Source of the DNA: G963556115 sp963677015
GTDB lineage: Bacteria; Planctomycetota; SZUA-567
Assembly: GCA_963677015.1 (NCBI GenBank)
Contig: OY781533.1
Location: forward strand, 620,001 to 684,000
Direction: 5' to 3'
Length of the DNA stretch: 64,000 nt
The translations under genes and the position numbers were made by a program. Shown piece after piece: positions 26,050 to 34,845 of this stretch; the stretch's first letter is position 1; every line of letters begins with the position of its first letter. Under the pieces are notes generated by a model, which ran no database searches, was not told where the DNA came from, and saw nothing but the letters and a program-made list of their open reading frames with translations.

Positions 26050-27540
26050 ATGAGTTTGAAAAAACAACCTAATGGAAAGTATTTATTAACAGTTTATTTG
26101 AAATCTGGTGGAAGAATGCGTCTTGTAGCTTACTCAGATAGACGAGCTAGCTTAAGACTTGAAGAAAATATTAAAGTTCTAGATGCATGCATTATGTCTG
26201 GTGAACGTCCTGATCGAGAGCTTTCTTTGTGGTTGGATGGTTTACCTGAACGCTTCAAACAAAAATTGGTAAAGTATAATTTGGTTTCTAAGTGTCAACT
26301 TGAAAAAAATAAATCGCTTGAAAAACATTTAGATGATTTTATTGCCTTTTTAATGCAGCAAGAAAGTAAAGGAGCATTGCAAACAAAACGAATTAAACTT
26401 ATAAAAGCTCGATTAACAAGATTATTTAAGGAGTGTGATTTTGTATCGTTAGTAAATATTACTGTTGTAGCAGTTGATAATTGGATATCAATAAAATATA
26501 AAAATGGTGAATTAAGTGCAAAGACTCTTAATCATTATTTACAAAATCTTAAACAGTTTTGTAAATGGCTATTTGATCATAATCGGTTGCATGATAATCT
26601 TGTTTCTGTACTGCGGCCTATTAGGTTAAATTCAGCAAATACTCAACAGCGAAGAGCATTGTCAGAAAATGAGATTTCGCGACTTATGCAATCAACAGTA
26701 GAATCTGAAGAGATATATAGTGGGTTAAATGGTATAGAAAGATCTATGGTGTATCAATTGGCACTTACAACTGGACTTAGACATAACGAAATACGCACTC
26801 TTAATAGAGATGATTTCGATTTAGATGCCGGCATTGTTATTGTGCGTGATGTTAATGCAAAGAATGACAGAACTGATATTTTGCCGCTTCAAAGGAGTTT
26901 ACAAGATAGATTATATAAGTATTTTATTGATTTTCCTGCGTTGCCGAAAGCGAAGGCCTTTGCTGGTATGGGGACTAAAGGTTTTGCCATGCTTAAGAAA
27001 GATCTTATTGTAGCTGGTATTGCGTATGAAAATGAGTATGGGAAAGCAGATTTTCATGCACTACGGCATACGTTTTGTTCAATGTTAGCAAAGAGTGGCG
27101 TATTGCCGCAGATTGCTCAGAGACTTATGCGGCATAGTGATATAAACTTGACTATGAAGGCCTATACTCATATTTTGATAGAGGATAAAAAGGAGGCTAT
27201 AGCTGTATTGCCAGAGATAAATGTGTTTTCTGATACTTATGACTCGACTGCAACTGTTGGAGAAGAATTAATATTAAATGGTGTTGCTTGTAGAGGTGGC
27301 GAAAAACTGGCTAATTCAGCGGATCTTAATAATATTTCTACGGGTTTATATGGACAAGATGTTTCAGAAATAACTAAATGTGTTAATCATTTAGATGTCT
27401 ATAAACCAAGCGTTAGCCATATAAATAGTAGCGTTAGTGATAATGGAAATATATGTAGTAATATTGATACAAATGGTGGAGGCGGCGGGAATCGAACCCG
27501 CGTCCTGCAATATCATCCGAAAGAACTTCTACGTGTGTAG
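26050..27540 (+). CDS. Tyrosine integrase of the ssrA island
   Basis: 496 residues with an N-terminal arm-binding part, a SAM-like core-binding domain (about 90-190) and a catalytic domain with R244 (TTGLRHNEIRT), K271, H336/R339 (FHALRHTF), H362 (LMRHSDINLT) and nucleophile Y372 (KAYTHIL). A poorly conserved tail of about 100 residues follows. The last 22 residues (GGGGGNRTR and onward) are read from the antisense of the ssrA 3' end, so the C-terminus would change when the island excises. This tail is typical of integrases whose genes abut a tRNA or tmRNA target. It is the recombinase for this island. Confidence 0.92.
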   Translation: MSLKKQPNGKYLLTVYLKSGGRMRLVAYSDRRASLRLEENIKVLDACIMSGERPDRELSLWLDGLPERFKQKLVKYNLVSKCQLEKNKSLEKHLDDFIAFLMQQESKGALQTKRIKLIKARLTRLFKECDFVSLVNITVVAVDNWISIKYKNGELSAKTLNHYLQNLKQFCKWLFDHNRLHDNLVSVLRPIRLNSANTQQRRALSENEISRLMQSTVESEEIYSGLNGIERSMVYQLALTTGLRHNEIRTLNRDDFDLDAGIVIVRDVNAKNDRTDILPLQRSLQDRLYKYFIDFPALPKAKAFAGMGTKGFAMLKKDLIVAGIAYENEYGKADFHALRHTFCSMLAKSGVLPQIAQRLMRHSDINLTMKAYTHILIEDKKEAIAVLPEINVFSDTYDSTATVGEELILNGVACRGGEKLANSADLNNISTGLYGQDVSEITKCVNHLDVYKPSVSHINSSVSDNGNICSNIDTNGGGGGNRTRVLQYHPKELLRV

Positions 27541-27834
27541 TTGCTATATTGGATCTTAAGCAGTTTAGTCTAGCAACGATTTTGACTGCTCCAGTCTGGA
27601 TTTAATCTTGGCCTAGCAGCGACTCAGACAGGTCTATACTATACCCAGCCGATAAATTGTCTCAGATCTACGCCATCGGCGTCACATAGCTCTGAGGGCG
27701 CGTTTAATTACGCTGCCATAGCATAGCTGTTATTATCAGCAATTATTTTTTTGGACGGCTTTTAACGAGGCCAACCGACCAACCTCGACACGCAATTCAA
27801 TCTTCCTCTATTCAGTCGATACCATGTCGCCCCC
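27474..27834 (-). ncRNA. ssrA: tmRNA (ssrA)
   Basis: The minus strand opens with GGGGGCGACATGGTATCGAC, and its 3' end has a T-arm and an encoded CCA. The acceptor stem pairs GGGGGCG with CGCCUCC (one G-U pair). An internal reading frame ends in ADNNSYAMAA followed by TAA, the proteolysis tag placed on stalled proteins. Length is about 361 bases, normal for one-piece tmRNA. Its 3' end is the island's integration target, and the integrase gene overlaps it antisense. Confidence 0.95.
27483..27502. repeat. Right attachment site core within ssrA
   Basis: CGGCGGGAATCGAACCCGCG is the complement of the ssrA T-arm and is identical to 15274-15293. It lies inside both ssrA (antisense) and the integrase reading frame. 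Confidence 0.65.
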
Positions 27835-28025
27835 ATCTAGATTAAGATTCTTTTTTGTATATACTGACTATTAAACCAGTTTGTATTATACTGCATTTTT
27901 GCATACAATCAATATGTTTATTTTTGCGCTGGTGGGGGAATTTGCTGCCGCCCGCTTGTCCGGTGATTTTAAGTTGATATGGTATGTCGCTGAGGACTGT
28001 TGTAAATCTATAAAATAAGGAGATT

Positions 28026-29258
28026 ATGGTGAATTTCTCGAGCATTTTTGAACGAAATTATACTATTGTCTGTAGATTAATTATGTGTTTTTTACTGGTC
28101 GGAGCTTTCTCTTTGAATAGGGTAAAGGCAGCAGATTCGGCAAATGCCGTAAATTCAAATATTGAGTTTGCTGTGCCACAGGGTTATCGCTTGGTTCCTG
28201 AGGCATTATGGGGTAAGGTTTTTGGTTCGTCTGAGAGTGTGCTGGCCTGTTTTCTGCCCGAATCTGATTATTCGCAGGTGATTTCCGGTAAGGCTAGTCC
28301 GGTAAGGAGTTACCGTGTTTCTTTATCGCCGTTTATGAAGGCGAAGAAGCCTTTTGGCAGTTCTGATTTTATGAGGCTTCGGCAGTTACTGCAATCAGGG
28401 TTTTTTATTGAGCAGAATGAGCGTTTGTTGCACAGCCGTTATGAAAAATCAACTACTGATGACGGGGTTGAAGTAATGTTTTCCAGTATCTACAATCAGC
28501 CAGAAAATGCAGTCGGATATTATAGTGTGGAGCCTGAGTTGGTACTGGATAATAATGTAAATAAGATTGTTCGGGTGGTATATGAGGTGTTGATTAAGGG
28601 TGTTCTTTATGAGGTGGAGCTTAGCGACCGGCGTGGTGATATTGAGCAGGCTTGTAATGAAGCAGGTGCATATATAAAGGTATTTGCCGGTGAAGAAGCG
28701 CATTCTGAAGCTGGTTCCTGGGGGAATTTAATAGCTGGCAAGCAGCTTTTTGTTTCTTCCGGTTTTCCTGGTCTGGCTGCGGCTGATTTTACTTTTGAGT
28801 ATTCAGGAAATTGGGAGGTAATCTCAGATGACGCTTCTGAGAAGTCGCTGGTATCACTGCGGCCGCGCTCTGGTGAAGGTGAGTTTGACTCGGGGATTAC
28901 GATCTCGGTTCTTCCGCTGCCGTTTACGGTTTCTGAACTTTCAGCCGAGGAAATTGTGGATATTGCTGAGATGAGTTTTAAAAATCTGAAGCAATCTGCC
29001 ACCGAGTACGAAAGACAGGAATGTGAAATTAACGGTATGACTGCAGTTATTCAGCGTTTTTTACTTACAGATAGCGGGATGCAGGGAGTGGTAAATTGGC
29101 GCCGGGTCTGCAGTATCTTCAGCGGGCGCAGGGTGATAAATTTTACTGCTGATCTGTATTATGATAATAGTGCTGCACCAGCGGCTGTAGCGACGGAAGA
29201 GAAGATACTGCAGGCGCAGCAGGAGGGTATTATGAATACGCTGAAGCTAAAAAAATAA
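28026..29258 (+). CDS. Exported protein of unknown function
   Basis: 410 residues with a signal peptide (LIMCFLLVGAFSLNRVKA) and no other membrane segment, so probably periplasmic or secreted. It looks two-domain: residues 45-225, beginning IEFAVPQGYRLVPEALWG, and residues 245-405, beginning ADFTFEYSGNWEVISD. The second domain resembles, loosely, PsbP/DcrB-like (DUF1795) folds in its strand pattern and its start on a beta-strand plus W. TAAGGAGATT precedes the ATG. It stands alone between ssrA and the SSS transporter. No function can be stated. Confidence 0.6.
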   Translation: MVNFSSIFERNYTIVCRLIMCFLLVGAFSLNRVKAADSANAVNSNIEFAVPQGYRLVPEALWGKVFGSSESVLACFLPESDYSQVISGKASPVRSYRVSLSPFMKAKKPFGSSDFMRLRQLLQSGFFIEQNERLLHSRYEKSTTDDGVEVMFSSIYNQPENAVGYYSVEPELVLDNNVNKIVRVVYEVLIKGVLYEVELSDRRGDIEQACNEAGAYIKVFAGEEAHSEAGSWGNLIAGKQLFVSSGFPGLAAADFTFEYSGNWEVISDDASEKSLVSLRPRSGEGEFDSGITISVLPLPFTVSELSAEEIVDIAEMSFKNLKQSATEYERQECEINGMTAVIQRFLLTDSGMQGVVNWRRVCSIFSGRRVINFTADLYYDNSAAPAAVATEEKILQAQQEGIMNTLKLKK

Positions 29259-29452
29259 AACTTTCCCTGTTATTGCAGGCGGTTTTATGTATACTGCATA
29301 TTCCAAGTTATAATAAATAATGTTTATAGTGTCTATGTTGTCTAGATGACGCTGATAAGCGCTACTCAAGCTATGCTCAGGCCTTTGCCATCCCAGCTTG
29401 AATTTCCAATTCGATTATTTTGTGGATTTTCAGGGTTAAAGGAGGTGCAGAG

Positions 29453-31087
29453 GTGTGGCTTAAATTTCTAATTATTTCATTGTATATTCTGGTTTCGCTG
29501 CTTCTTGGCTTTGTCGTTAAACGCAGACTTGAAGAGGAAGAGTATTATCTGGCAGGGCGCAGGCTCACGCCATTCTTCTTTACCGGAACTATGCTGGCAA
29601 CCAATATGAGTGCGTTTACAATTTTTGGAACCAGTGGTACCGGCTATCGTGACGGTCTGGCTTTTTTTCCGGTGATGGGATTTGGAACCGGGTTTATGGC
29701 GTTATCATTTCTGGTACTCGGTGGGAGAATCTGGGAATTGGGGAAGAGGTATGGTCTGGTAACTCCGGCGGAGCTGGTGCGGATTATCTATCGCAGCCGC
29801 TTGCTGGCAGTTTTATTTGCTCTTGTACTTATCATCTTTACTCTGCCTTATGTTGCGCTGCAGCCATACGCTGGCGGTAAGGTTATCGGGTCTCTCTTTG
29901 ACGTTCCGGATTATATTGGAGCAATACTGATCACGGTTATTATTGTACTGTATACCTTGCGGGGCGGCTTACGGGCGATTGTGGTTACCGATATTTTTCA
30001 GGGTATATTTATGCTGCTGCTGCTGCTGGTATCGCTGTATGTGGTTTCTGTACATTATGGCGGTCTGGGTACTGCACTGGAAAAGGTGGCGGCCGTATCT
30101 CCAGAGTTGCTGGCTAGAAGCGGAAGTGACGGTAAGTATTCAGCGCTGATGTATCTGGGGTATATTCTGCTCTGGTTCTTCTGTGATCCTATGTTCCCGC
30201 AGTTGTTTCAGCGCTTTTACGCGGCGGAATCGCCGCGGGTGATTAGAATCTGCAGTATCTTCTATCCGCTTTTCTGTGCTGTAATTTTTATTATTCCTGT
30301 TACGCTTGGAGTGCTTGGGCATATTGAATTTCCGGGACTTGGGCGGGTAGAAAGTGATAAAATTATGGCTCTTATCATGTCCCGGGTAGGTGGCGAGATA
30401 TTCGGAACACTGGTACTGACTGCCGGGCTGGCGGCTCTGATGTCTACTCTGGATTCCCAGCTGCTGACGCTGAGCTCTATATTTTCAAGGGATATAATAC
30501 CATTGATTCGGCTTCCAGAAATGGTGAAGAATAACACTATAAGCAGAAGCAGAATTTTAGTCGTATTAATCGCTCTTACCGGTTTGATTATTGCGCTGAC
30601 CACTGACGCGACAATGCTGCGGCTGGGAATGACTGCTTTTACAGGATTGGCGGTTCTCTTTCCGACAGTTGCTTTTGGTCTATATATGCGGTGTCCAAAA
30701 AGTGGGAGTGCAGTAGTATCGATTGTTGTTGGGGAGATACTGGTGCTGCTCAATCATTATCAGCTGCTGCCGGGATCGGGGGCTTGCGGGGTGATACTGG
30801 TACTCGGCGGCAGTACCCTCAGTTATATTCTGATTCAATCTGTTCTTGGTGGTATTTCCTTGCCGGCCTGGGGAATGTTATGGCGGGGATCTATGATTAT
30901 ACTGCTGCTTGTGTTGGGGATCAGCTCGGCAGGTGTGGCGGGATCTTCTGAGATTCATTATCTTTATCCTGATTGGGTATGGTATTCTATTGGACTGGGA
31001 CTGCTGCAGATGGCCGGGTGCTGGCTGGTGGTTGTTAAAGGCAGAGGTGTTAAAATTGATTGTAATGCCGGTACTGAAAAGTTATAA
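29453..31087 (+). CDS. Sodium:solute symporter (SSS family)
   Basis: A 544-residue inner-membrane protein with about 13 hydrophobic segments. Family marks are EEYYLAGRRLTPFFFTGTML after helix 1, ATNMSAFTIFGTSGTGY in helix 2, PYVALQPYAGG, LRGGLRAIVVTDIFQG and LMSTLDSQLLTLSSIFSRDI (the Na+-site region of helix 8). It should bring in a small organic solute with Na+; the substrate is unknown. I chose GTG 29453 because GGAGG lies seven bases upstream and the protein then begins directly with helix 1. Confidence 0.88.
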   Translation: MWLKFLIISLYILVSLLLGFVVKRRLEEEEYYLAGRRLTPFFFTGTMLATNMSAFTIFGTSGTGYRDGLAFFPVMGFGTGFMALSFLVLGGRIWELGKRYGLVTPAELVRIIYRSRLLAVLFALVLIIFTLPYVALQPYAGGKVIGSLFDVPDYIGAILITVIIVLYTLRGGLRAIVVTDIFQGIFMLLLLLVSLYVVSVHYGGLGTALEKVAAVSPELLARSGSDGKYSALMYLGYILLWFFCDPMFPQLFQRFYAAESPRVIRICSIFYPLFCAVIFIIPVTLGVLGHIEFPGLGRVESDKIMALIMSRVGGEIFGTLVLTAGLAALMSTLDSQLLTLSSIFSRDIIPLIRLPEMVKNNTISRSRILVVLIALTGLIIALTTDATMLRLGMTAFTGLAVLFPTVAFGLYMRCPKSGSAVVSIVVGEILVLLNHYQLLPGSGACGVILVLGGSTLSYILIQSVLGGISLPAWGMLWRGSMIILLLVLGISSAGVAGSSEIHYLYPDWVWYSIGLGLLQMAGCWLVVVKGRGVKIDCNAGTEKL

Positions 31088-31142
31088 TTTTGATTGCTGG
31101 TGAGAATGCTAAACAATATGTTTGATATGAGGATCGTCGTTT

Positions 31143-31586
31143 ATGTCTGAGAATATAGAGTACCGACTGGTGAGCGGGGTTGTGGATTATGAGTCATGTC
31201 TGTCTATACGCCGGGTGGTTTTCGTTGAGGAGCAGAATTGCCCTGAGGCAGAGGAGTATGACGGGCTGGACCATGAGGCGCTGCATTACCTCGGATTTTA
31301 TCGCGGCGTGGCGGCTGTTACTTCGCGCGTGCGGTATCTTGATATGCAGACGGCAAAGTTTGAGCGTCTTGCTGTGCTGAAAGAGCAGCGTGGGCTGGGA
31401 CTGGGGCGGGGGATGCTTGAGTACGTTTTATCCTGTATTGCCGCCAGTGGTCGTCGGAGAGTTGTGATTCACGCGCAGAGTCATCTTTGCGGGTTTTACC
31501 GGGAGTTTGGCTTTATGGCTCAGGGAGAAGAATTTGTTGAGGCCGGGATTAAGCATTATTATATGCAGCTGGATATGGCGGAGTGA
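31143..31586 (+). CDS. GNAT family N-acetyltransferase (ElaA/YjcF-like)
   Basis: 147 residues with the GNAT fold. The N-terminal IRRVVFVEEQNCPEAEEYDG resembles ElaA/YjcF-type acetyltransferases. Strand 4 (AKFERLAVLKEQRG) is followed by the acetyl-CoA loop R-G-L-G-L-G-R-G, and HAQSHLCGFYREFGF provides the usual tyrosine. The GNAT family uses acetyl-CoA to acetylate amines; the substrate is not known. It follows the transporter by 55 bases. Confidence 0.85.
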   Translation: MSENIEYRLVSGVVDYESCLSIRRVVFVEEQNCPEAEEYDGLDHEALHYLGFYRGVAAVTSRVRYLDMQTAKFERLAVLKEQRGLGLGRGMLEYVLSCIAASGRRRVVIHAQSHLCGFYREFGFMAQGEEFVEAGIKHYYMQLDMAE

Positions 31587-31889
31587 ATTTTTTACGCTTG
31601 TTTTATTATACTAAAAATAATATAAGCAATGTTTCTGTAAAATTTTATTCGATCCCAGGTTGCATTTGGCGTTGCCTGTGTCGGAGCTGACGGTGGCTTA
31701 TTGTCTGGTATTGATAATGATCTGGTGTCTGGACGGTGATTTCCAGTATTACCCGTCGTTTTAGGACATTTTCCGGCAAATTACCGGTGTTGCAATTTTA
31801 ACCGTTATATTTCCAAGCTCCTATTTACAATGCCGGTTAGATCTTTATAATTGTTATAGTGTTAATAATCATAAAATACAGGAGAAGAT
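31587..31889. other. Intergenic region before dapA
   Basis: About 300 bases, locally more GC-rich than the surrounding gaps. It has CCGGCAAATTACCGG-type symmetry near 31772 and a TATAGT near 31855. I looked for a lysine riboswitch because dapA follows, but saw none of its conserved core. Confidence 0.4.
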
Positions 31890-32765
31890 ATGTTTGCTGG
31901 AAGTAATGTTGCGATTGTTACGCCATTTACCCGAGATGGATCAGAGGTAGATTACGCGAAGCTGAAAGAGCTTATCGAATGGCATATTGAGTCTGGTACT
32001 GACGGCATCCTTCCTACTGGATGTACGGGTGAGGCTGCTACTCTCTCACACGAGGAGCAGAAAGCAGTCATTAAATTTTCGGTTGAAACCATTGCCGGAA
32101 GAGTAAAGGTCATACCCGGTACCGGAAGTAATAACACCAAAGAGGCTATGGAGTTGAGCTGTTATGCTAAAGAGGTTGGTGCAGATGGAGTTCTGGTGAT
32201 CAGCCCTTATTATAATAAGCCGACCCCGGAAGGTCAGTTCCAGCATTATAAGGCTATCGCCGAAGTTGCTGATCTGCCTATAATGCTGTATAATGTCCCC
32301 GGACGTACCGGAATAAAGATGTCTGCGGACACTATAGCCAGAATTTATAACGAAATTGAAAATGTTGTCTGTATCAAGGAAGCATGCGGTTCTGTTGATC
32401 AGGTTACTGAAATACTTCAGCGCTGTGATATTGAAGTTCTTTCCGGCGACGATATGCTTACACTGCCTATGGCTGCAGTGGGAGGTAAAGGTGTGGTCAG
32501 TGTGATCGCCAATATCCTTCCGGCTGAGGTCAAGGCGCTCTGTGATGCCGTGCTTGCCGGTGATTTTGCGAAGGCGAAAGAGCTGCATTACAAATTGATA
32601 GAGATTGCTCGCACAATGTTTGTGGAGACCAATCCAATACCGGTTAAAACAGCCATGGACCTGATGGGTAAGATGGATTTTAGTGTTCGTATGCCGCTGA
32701 CTAAAGCTCAGCCGGGTACCGTTGAATGTCTGAAGACAGTATTGAAGAAGTATAACTTGTTATAA
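31890..32765 (+). CDS. dapA: 4-hydroxy-tetrahydrodipicolinate synthase
   Basis: A 291-residue TIM-barrel enzyme that condenses pyruvate with aspartate semialdehyde, the first committed step of lysine and diaminopimelate synthesis. The Schiff-base lysine is K163 (VVCIKEACG), the catalytic tyrosine is Y134 (LYNVPGRTG), and the pyruvate-site GCTGE lies at 44-48. AGGAGAAG precedes the ATG. Its product also feeds lysine to the beta-lysine osmolyte pathway encoded at 37.9-42.2 kb. The phosphoesterase gene follows after about 20 bases. Confidence 0.95.
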   Translation: MFAGSNVAIVTPFTRDGSEVDYAKLKELIEWHIESGTDGILPTGCTGEAATLSHEEQKAVIKFSVETIAGRVKVIPGTGSNNTKEAMELSCYAKEVGADGVLVISPYYNKPTPEGQFQHYKAIAEVADLPIMLYNVPGRTGIKMSADTIARIYNEIENVVCIKEACGSVDQVTEILQRCDIEVLSGDDMLTLPMAAVGGKGVVSVIANILPAEVKALCDAVLAGDFAKAKELHYKLIEIARTMFVETNPIPVKTAMDLMGKMDFSVRMPLTKAQPGTVECLKTVLKKYNLL

Positions 32766-32784
32766 TATCCTTTATTTTTCACAG

Positions 32785-33570
32785 GTGCTGACACCGATGA
32801 ATAATTTTGCCGTTATTAGCGATGTACATGCCAATGTTGCTGCGCTTGCCGCAGTGCTTGAAGATATTAAATTGATGTCACCGGGGCGTATTATCTGCCT
32901 CGGTGACATTGTTGGTTATGGGCCTGAACCGAAGAAGGCTCTGAGTCTGGTACGCAGAAACTGTGATATTGTGGTCAAGGGGAATCACGATCAGGCTGCT
33001 ATTGAATATCCAGAGGGATTCAACAAGATAGCGCATGAAGCTATTGTCTGGACCAAGAAGAGCCTTAAAAGTCTCCGCCTTTTCTCGAGTGAGGTTCGTC
33101 TCAACTGGCGCTTTTTAAGCCAGCTTCCGGAGTTGTATTCTGAAGACGGTATGCTCTTTTTGCACGGGTCTCCACGCAATCCAATATGTGAATATATTGA
33201 TGAGGATGACACTTTTGATATTTATCCTTCCGGGCGCGAGAAGCTTGATGATATTTTCTGTATGATTGATCATCTCTGCTTCTGTGGTCATACTCACATC
33301 CCCGGTATCTTTACCGAGGATTATCAGTTTATTCATCCTGAAGAACTTGAAAGTGATTTTATTGTCGCTCCTGATAAGAAATTTATTATCAATGTCGGTT
33401 CGGTAGGGCAGCCGCGGGATGCTTTCTGTGAGGCGAGCTATGTCTTATACCGGGACGGTAGAATAACCTATCGCCGTGTAGAATATGATGTCAGCGATAC
33501 CTATAATAAAATAATATCCAATCCCAGTCTTTCAAATTTTCTAGCGGATCGCCTGAATCGTGGTGAGTAA
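32785..33570 (+). CDS. Calcineurin-like metallophosphoesterase (YfcE/ApaH-like superfamily)
   Basis: About 261 residues with the full metallophosphoesterase motif set: SDVHAN, GDIVGYGPEP, GNHDQA, a histidine in LFLHGSPRN and the closing GHTHIP. Two metal ions are expected. Proteins of this type act on phosphodiesters or nucleotides, and the substrate here is unknown. The start is either GTG 32785 or ATG 32797; no strong ribosome site decides between them. It is close behind dapA and probably cotranscribed. Confidence 0.88.
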   Translation: MLTPMNNFAVISDVHANVAALAAVLEDIKLMSPGRIICLGDIVGYGPEPKKALSLVRRNCDIVVKGNHDQAAIEYPEGFNKIAHEAIVWTKKSLKSLRLFSSEVRLNWRFLSQLPELYSEDGMLFLHGSPRNPICEYIDEDDTFDIYPSGREKLDDIFCMIDHLCFCGHTHIPGIFTEDYQFIHPEELESDFIVAPDKKFIINVGSVGQPRDAFCEASYVLYRDGRITYRRVEYDVSDTYNKIISNPSLSNFLADRLNRGE

Positions 33571-33664
33571 TCTTCTAACTTTTTCTTTCTCCATAGAATA
33601 GTTTATGAAATTTAAACTGTTTGCATCTGCTGTTTATTAATGAATAAATTTATGCGAGGTTATT

Positions 33665-34297
33665 ATGAAAAAAATAATATATCTTTATCTGCCTGAACTG
33701 CTGGCAGAGTGGGAGATCGGTTATATACTTCAGGCAGTAGCGGCACAGAAGATGCTCAAAGCTGCTGCAGTTGGTTATACGGTAAAAACCTTCAGCTGCA
33801 GTAAAGAGCCGGTGAAGACTATTGGCGGGCTGAGTCTCAATGCTGACTGTATGTTAGCCGATATAAATGAGGCTGAGATGGCTGCTCTGCTGCTTCCCGG
33901 AGCGGAGAGCTGGGATGTTAAGAAGGACGCTGCTGTACTGGAATTGGCTTCACGTTCTCTGGATAATGGTATTCTGGTGGCAGCGATCTGTGGTGCTACT
34001 CTGGCTCTGGCGAATATGGGGCTTCTTGATAATTACCGGCATACCAGTAATTCACTGGAGTATCTGCAGATGTTCTCGGCAGCGTATAATGGAAGCGAAA
34101 ATTATGTGACTCGTCCAGCATGCTCTGACAGTAATCTTATAACCGCTTCTTCAGCAGGCGGGCTGCTCTGGGCGCGGTATATTATAGAGTATCTGGGAAT
34201 GTATACCCCTGAAATTATTGAATCCTGGTATAATTATTTTCTTACCGGTGACGGGCAGTATTATACTGAGTTATTGCGACTTAGCGGTTCTGTTTAA
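33665..34297 (+). CDS. DJ-1/PfpI family protein
   Basis: 210 residues with the class I glutamine-amidotransferase-like fold of DJ-1/PfpI. The nucleophile elbow is AAICGATLALANMG (cysteine near residue 109), preceded by LLLPGAESWD. Members are deglycases, proteases, chaperones or amidases, so the activity is not predictable. GAGGTTATT before the ATG is a moderate ribosome site. It is followed by a strong terminator. Confidence 0.85.
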   Translation: MKKIIYLYLPELLAEWEIGYILQAVAAQKMLKAAAVGYTVKTFSCSKEPVKTIGGLSLNADCMLADINEAEMAALLLPGAESWDVKKDAAVLELASRSLDNGILVAAICGATLALANMGLLDNYRHTSNSLEYLQMFSAAYNGSENYVTRPACSDSNLITASSAGGLLWARYIIEYLGMYTPEIIESWYNYFLTGDGQYYTELLRLSGSV

Positions 34298-34356
34298 AAA
34301 ATTACCAGCTATTTATACGGGTCTGTTTTTAAATTATAAATCCGGATTGTCTTTTG

Positions 34357-34390
34357 AAAAAGGTGGCAAGGGCATAACCTTGACACCTTT
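34357..34390 (+). terminator. Rho-independent terminator after the DJ-1/PfpI gene
   Basis: AAAAGGTG-CAAGG pairs with CCTTG-CACCTTTT (one G/A mismatch) around GCATAA, and nine or more Ts follow. Confidence 0.88.
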
Positions 34391-34455
34391 TTTTTTACGT
34401 GTATAATTATGAAATATTGTAACATTTTAGAAGGATTTACAGATTTTTTGCGATT

Positions 34456-34845
34456 ATGGAGAAAGACATGACCGAAGAGAGCCAGGCACCTGAAGGTGTT
34501 AAATATTGTACATTTGATGATTTCTGCAAGGTTAAACTGAAGGTTGCAGAGGTAGTCGAAGCCGGTGATCACCCAAATGCAGATAAACTGCTTGTGCTGA
34601 AACTCAAGGTTGGTGACAGAAATAAACAGATTTGTGCCGGTATTAAAGCATATTATTCAGCTGAATCACTTGTCGGCAAGCGTATTATTATTGTAGATAA
34701 TCTTGAACCACGTAAGCTCCGCGGTGAAATGAGTGAAGGAATGCTGCTCGCCACTCACGATAACGGAGGTGTGGATGGGGCTGAGCGTGTTGCTCTGCTA
34801 ACCACTGATTTTCCAGATGTAGCCAGCGGGAGTGATGTTGGATAA
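34456..34845 (+). CDS. Free-standing tRNA-binding domain protein (MetRS beta-like)
   Basis: 129 residues, a single EMAP-II/Trbp111 OB-fold: VKLKVAEVVEAGDHPNADKL, then QICAGIKAYYSAESLVGKRI and NLEPRKLRGEMSEGMLLA. Such domains form the C-terminal dimer part of methionyl-tRNA synthetase or exist alone as structure-specific tRNA-binding dimers (Trbp111, CsaA-like). Without the synthetase in the window, I cannot say whether it serves MetRS in trans. Its stop overlaps the rimO start by one base. Confidence 0.85.
   Translation: MEKDMTEESQAPEGVKYCTFDDFCKVKLKVAEVVEAGDHPNADKLLVLKLKVGDRNKQICAGIKAYYSAESLVGKRIIIVDNLEPRKLRGEMSEGMLLATHDNGGVDGAERVALLTTDFPDVASGSDVG

Larger units (their letters stand above)
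15274..27502. mobile_element. Integrative genomic island in the ssrA (tmRNA) 3' end, carrying qatABCD
   Basis: A tyrosine integrase runs into the antisense of the ssrA 3' end, and a 20-base copy of the ssrA T-arm recurs at 15274-15293, giving an element of about 12.2 kb. Cargo includes qatABCD, an exported ankyrin protein, a small membrane protein, an IS3-family relic, a winged-helix protein, an AlpA-type excisionase and the integrase. The right end is secure. The left end is tentative: bases beyond the 20-mer do not keep the ssrA acceptor-stem sequence expected there. I see no conjugation or phage structural genes. Confidence 0.75.

Noticed and set aside
28607..29002. 131-codon minus-strand frame inside the exported-protein gene
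   Set aside because: It is an antisense shadow of a well-supported gene, with low-complexity serine-rich sequence and no ribosome site.
31587..31889. Lysine riboswitch before dapA
   Set aside because: None of the conserved core elements could be found.
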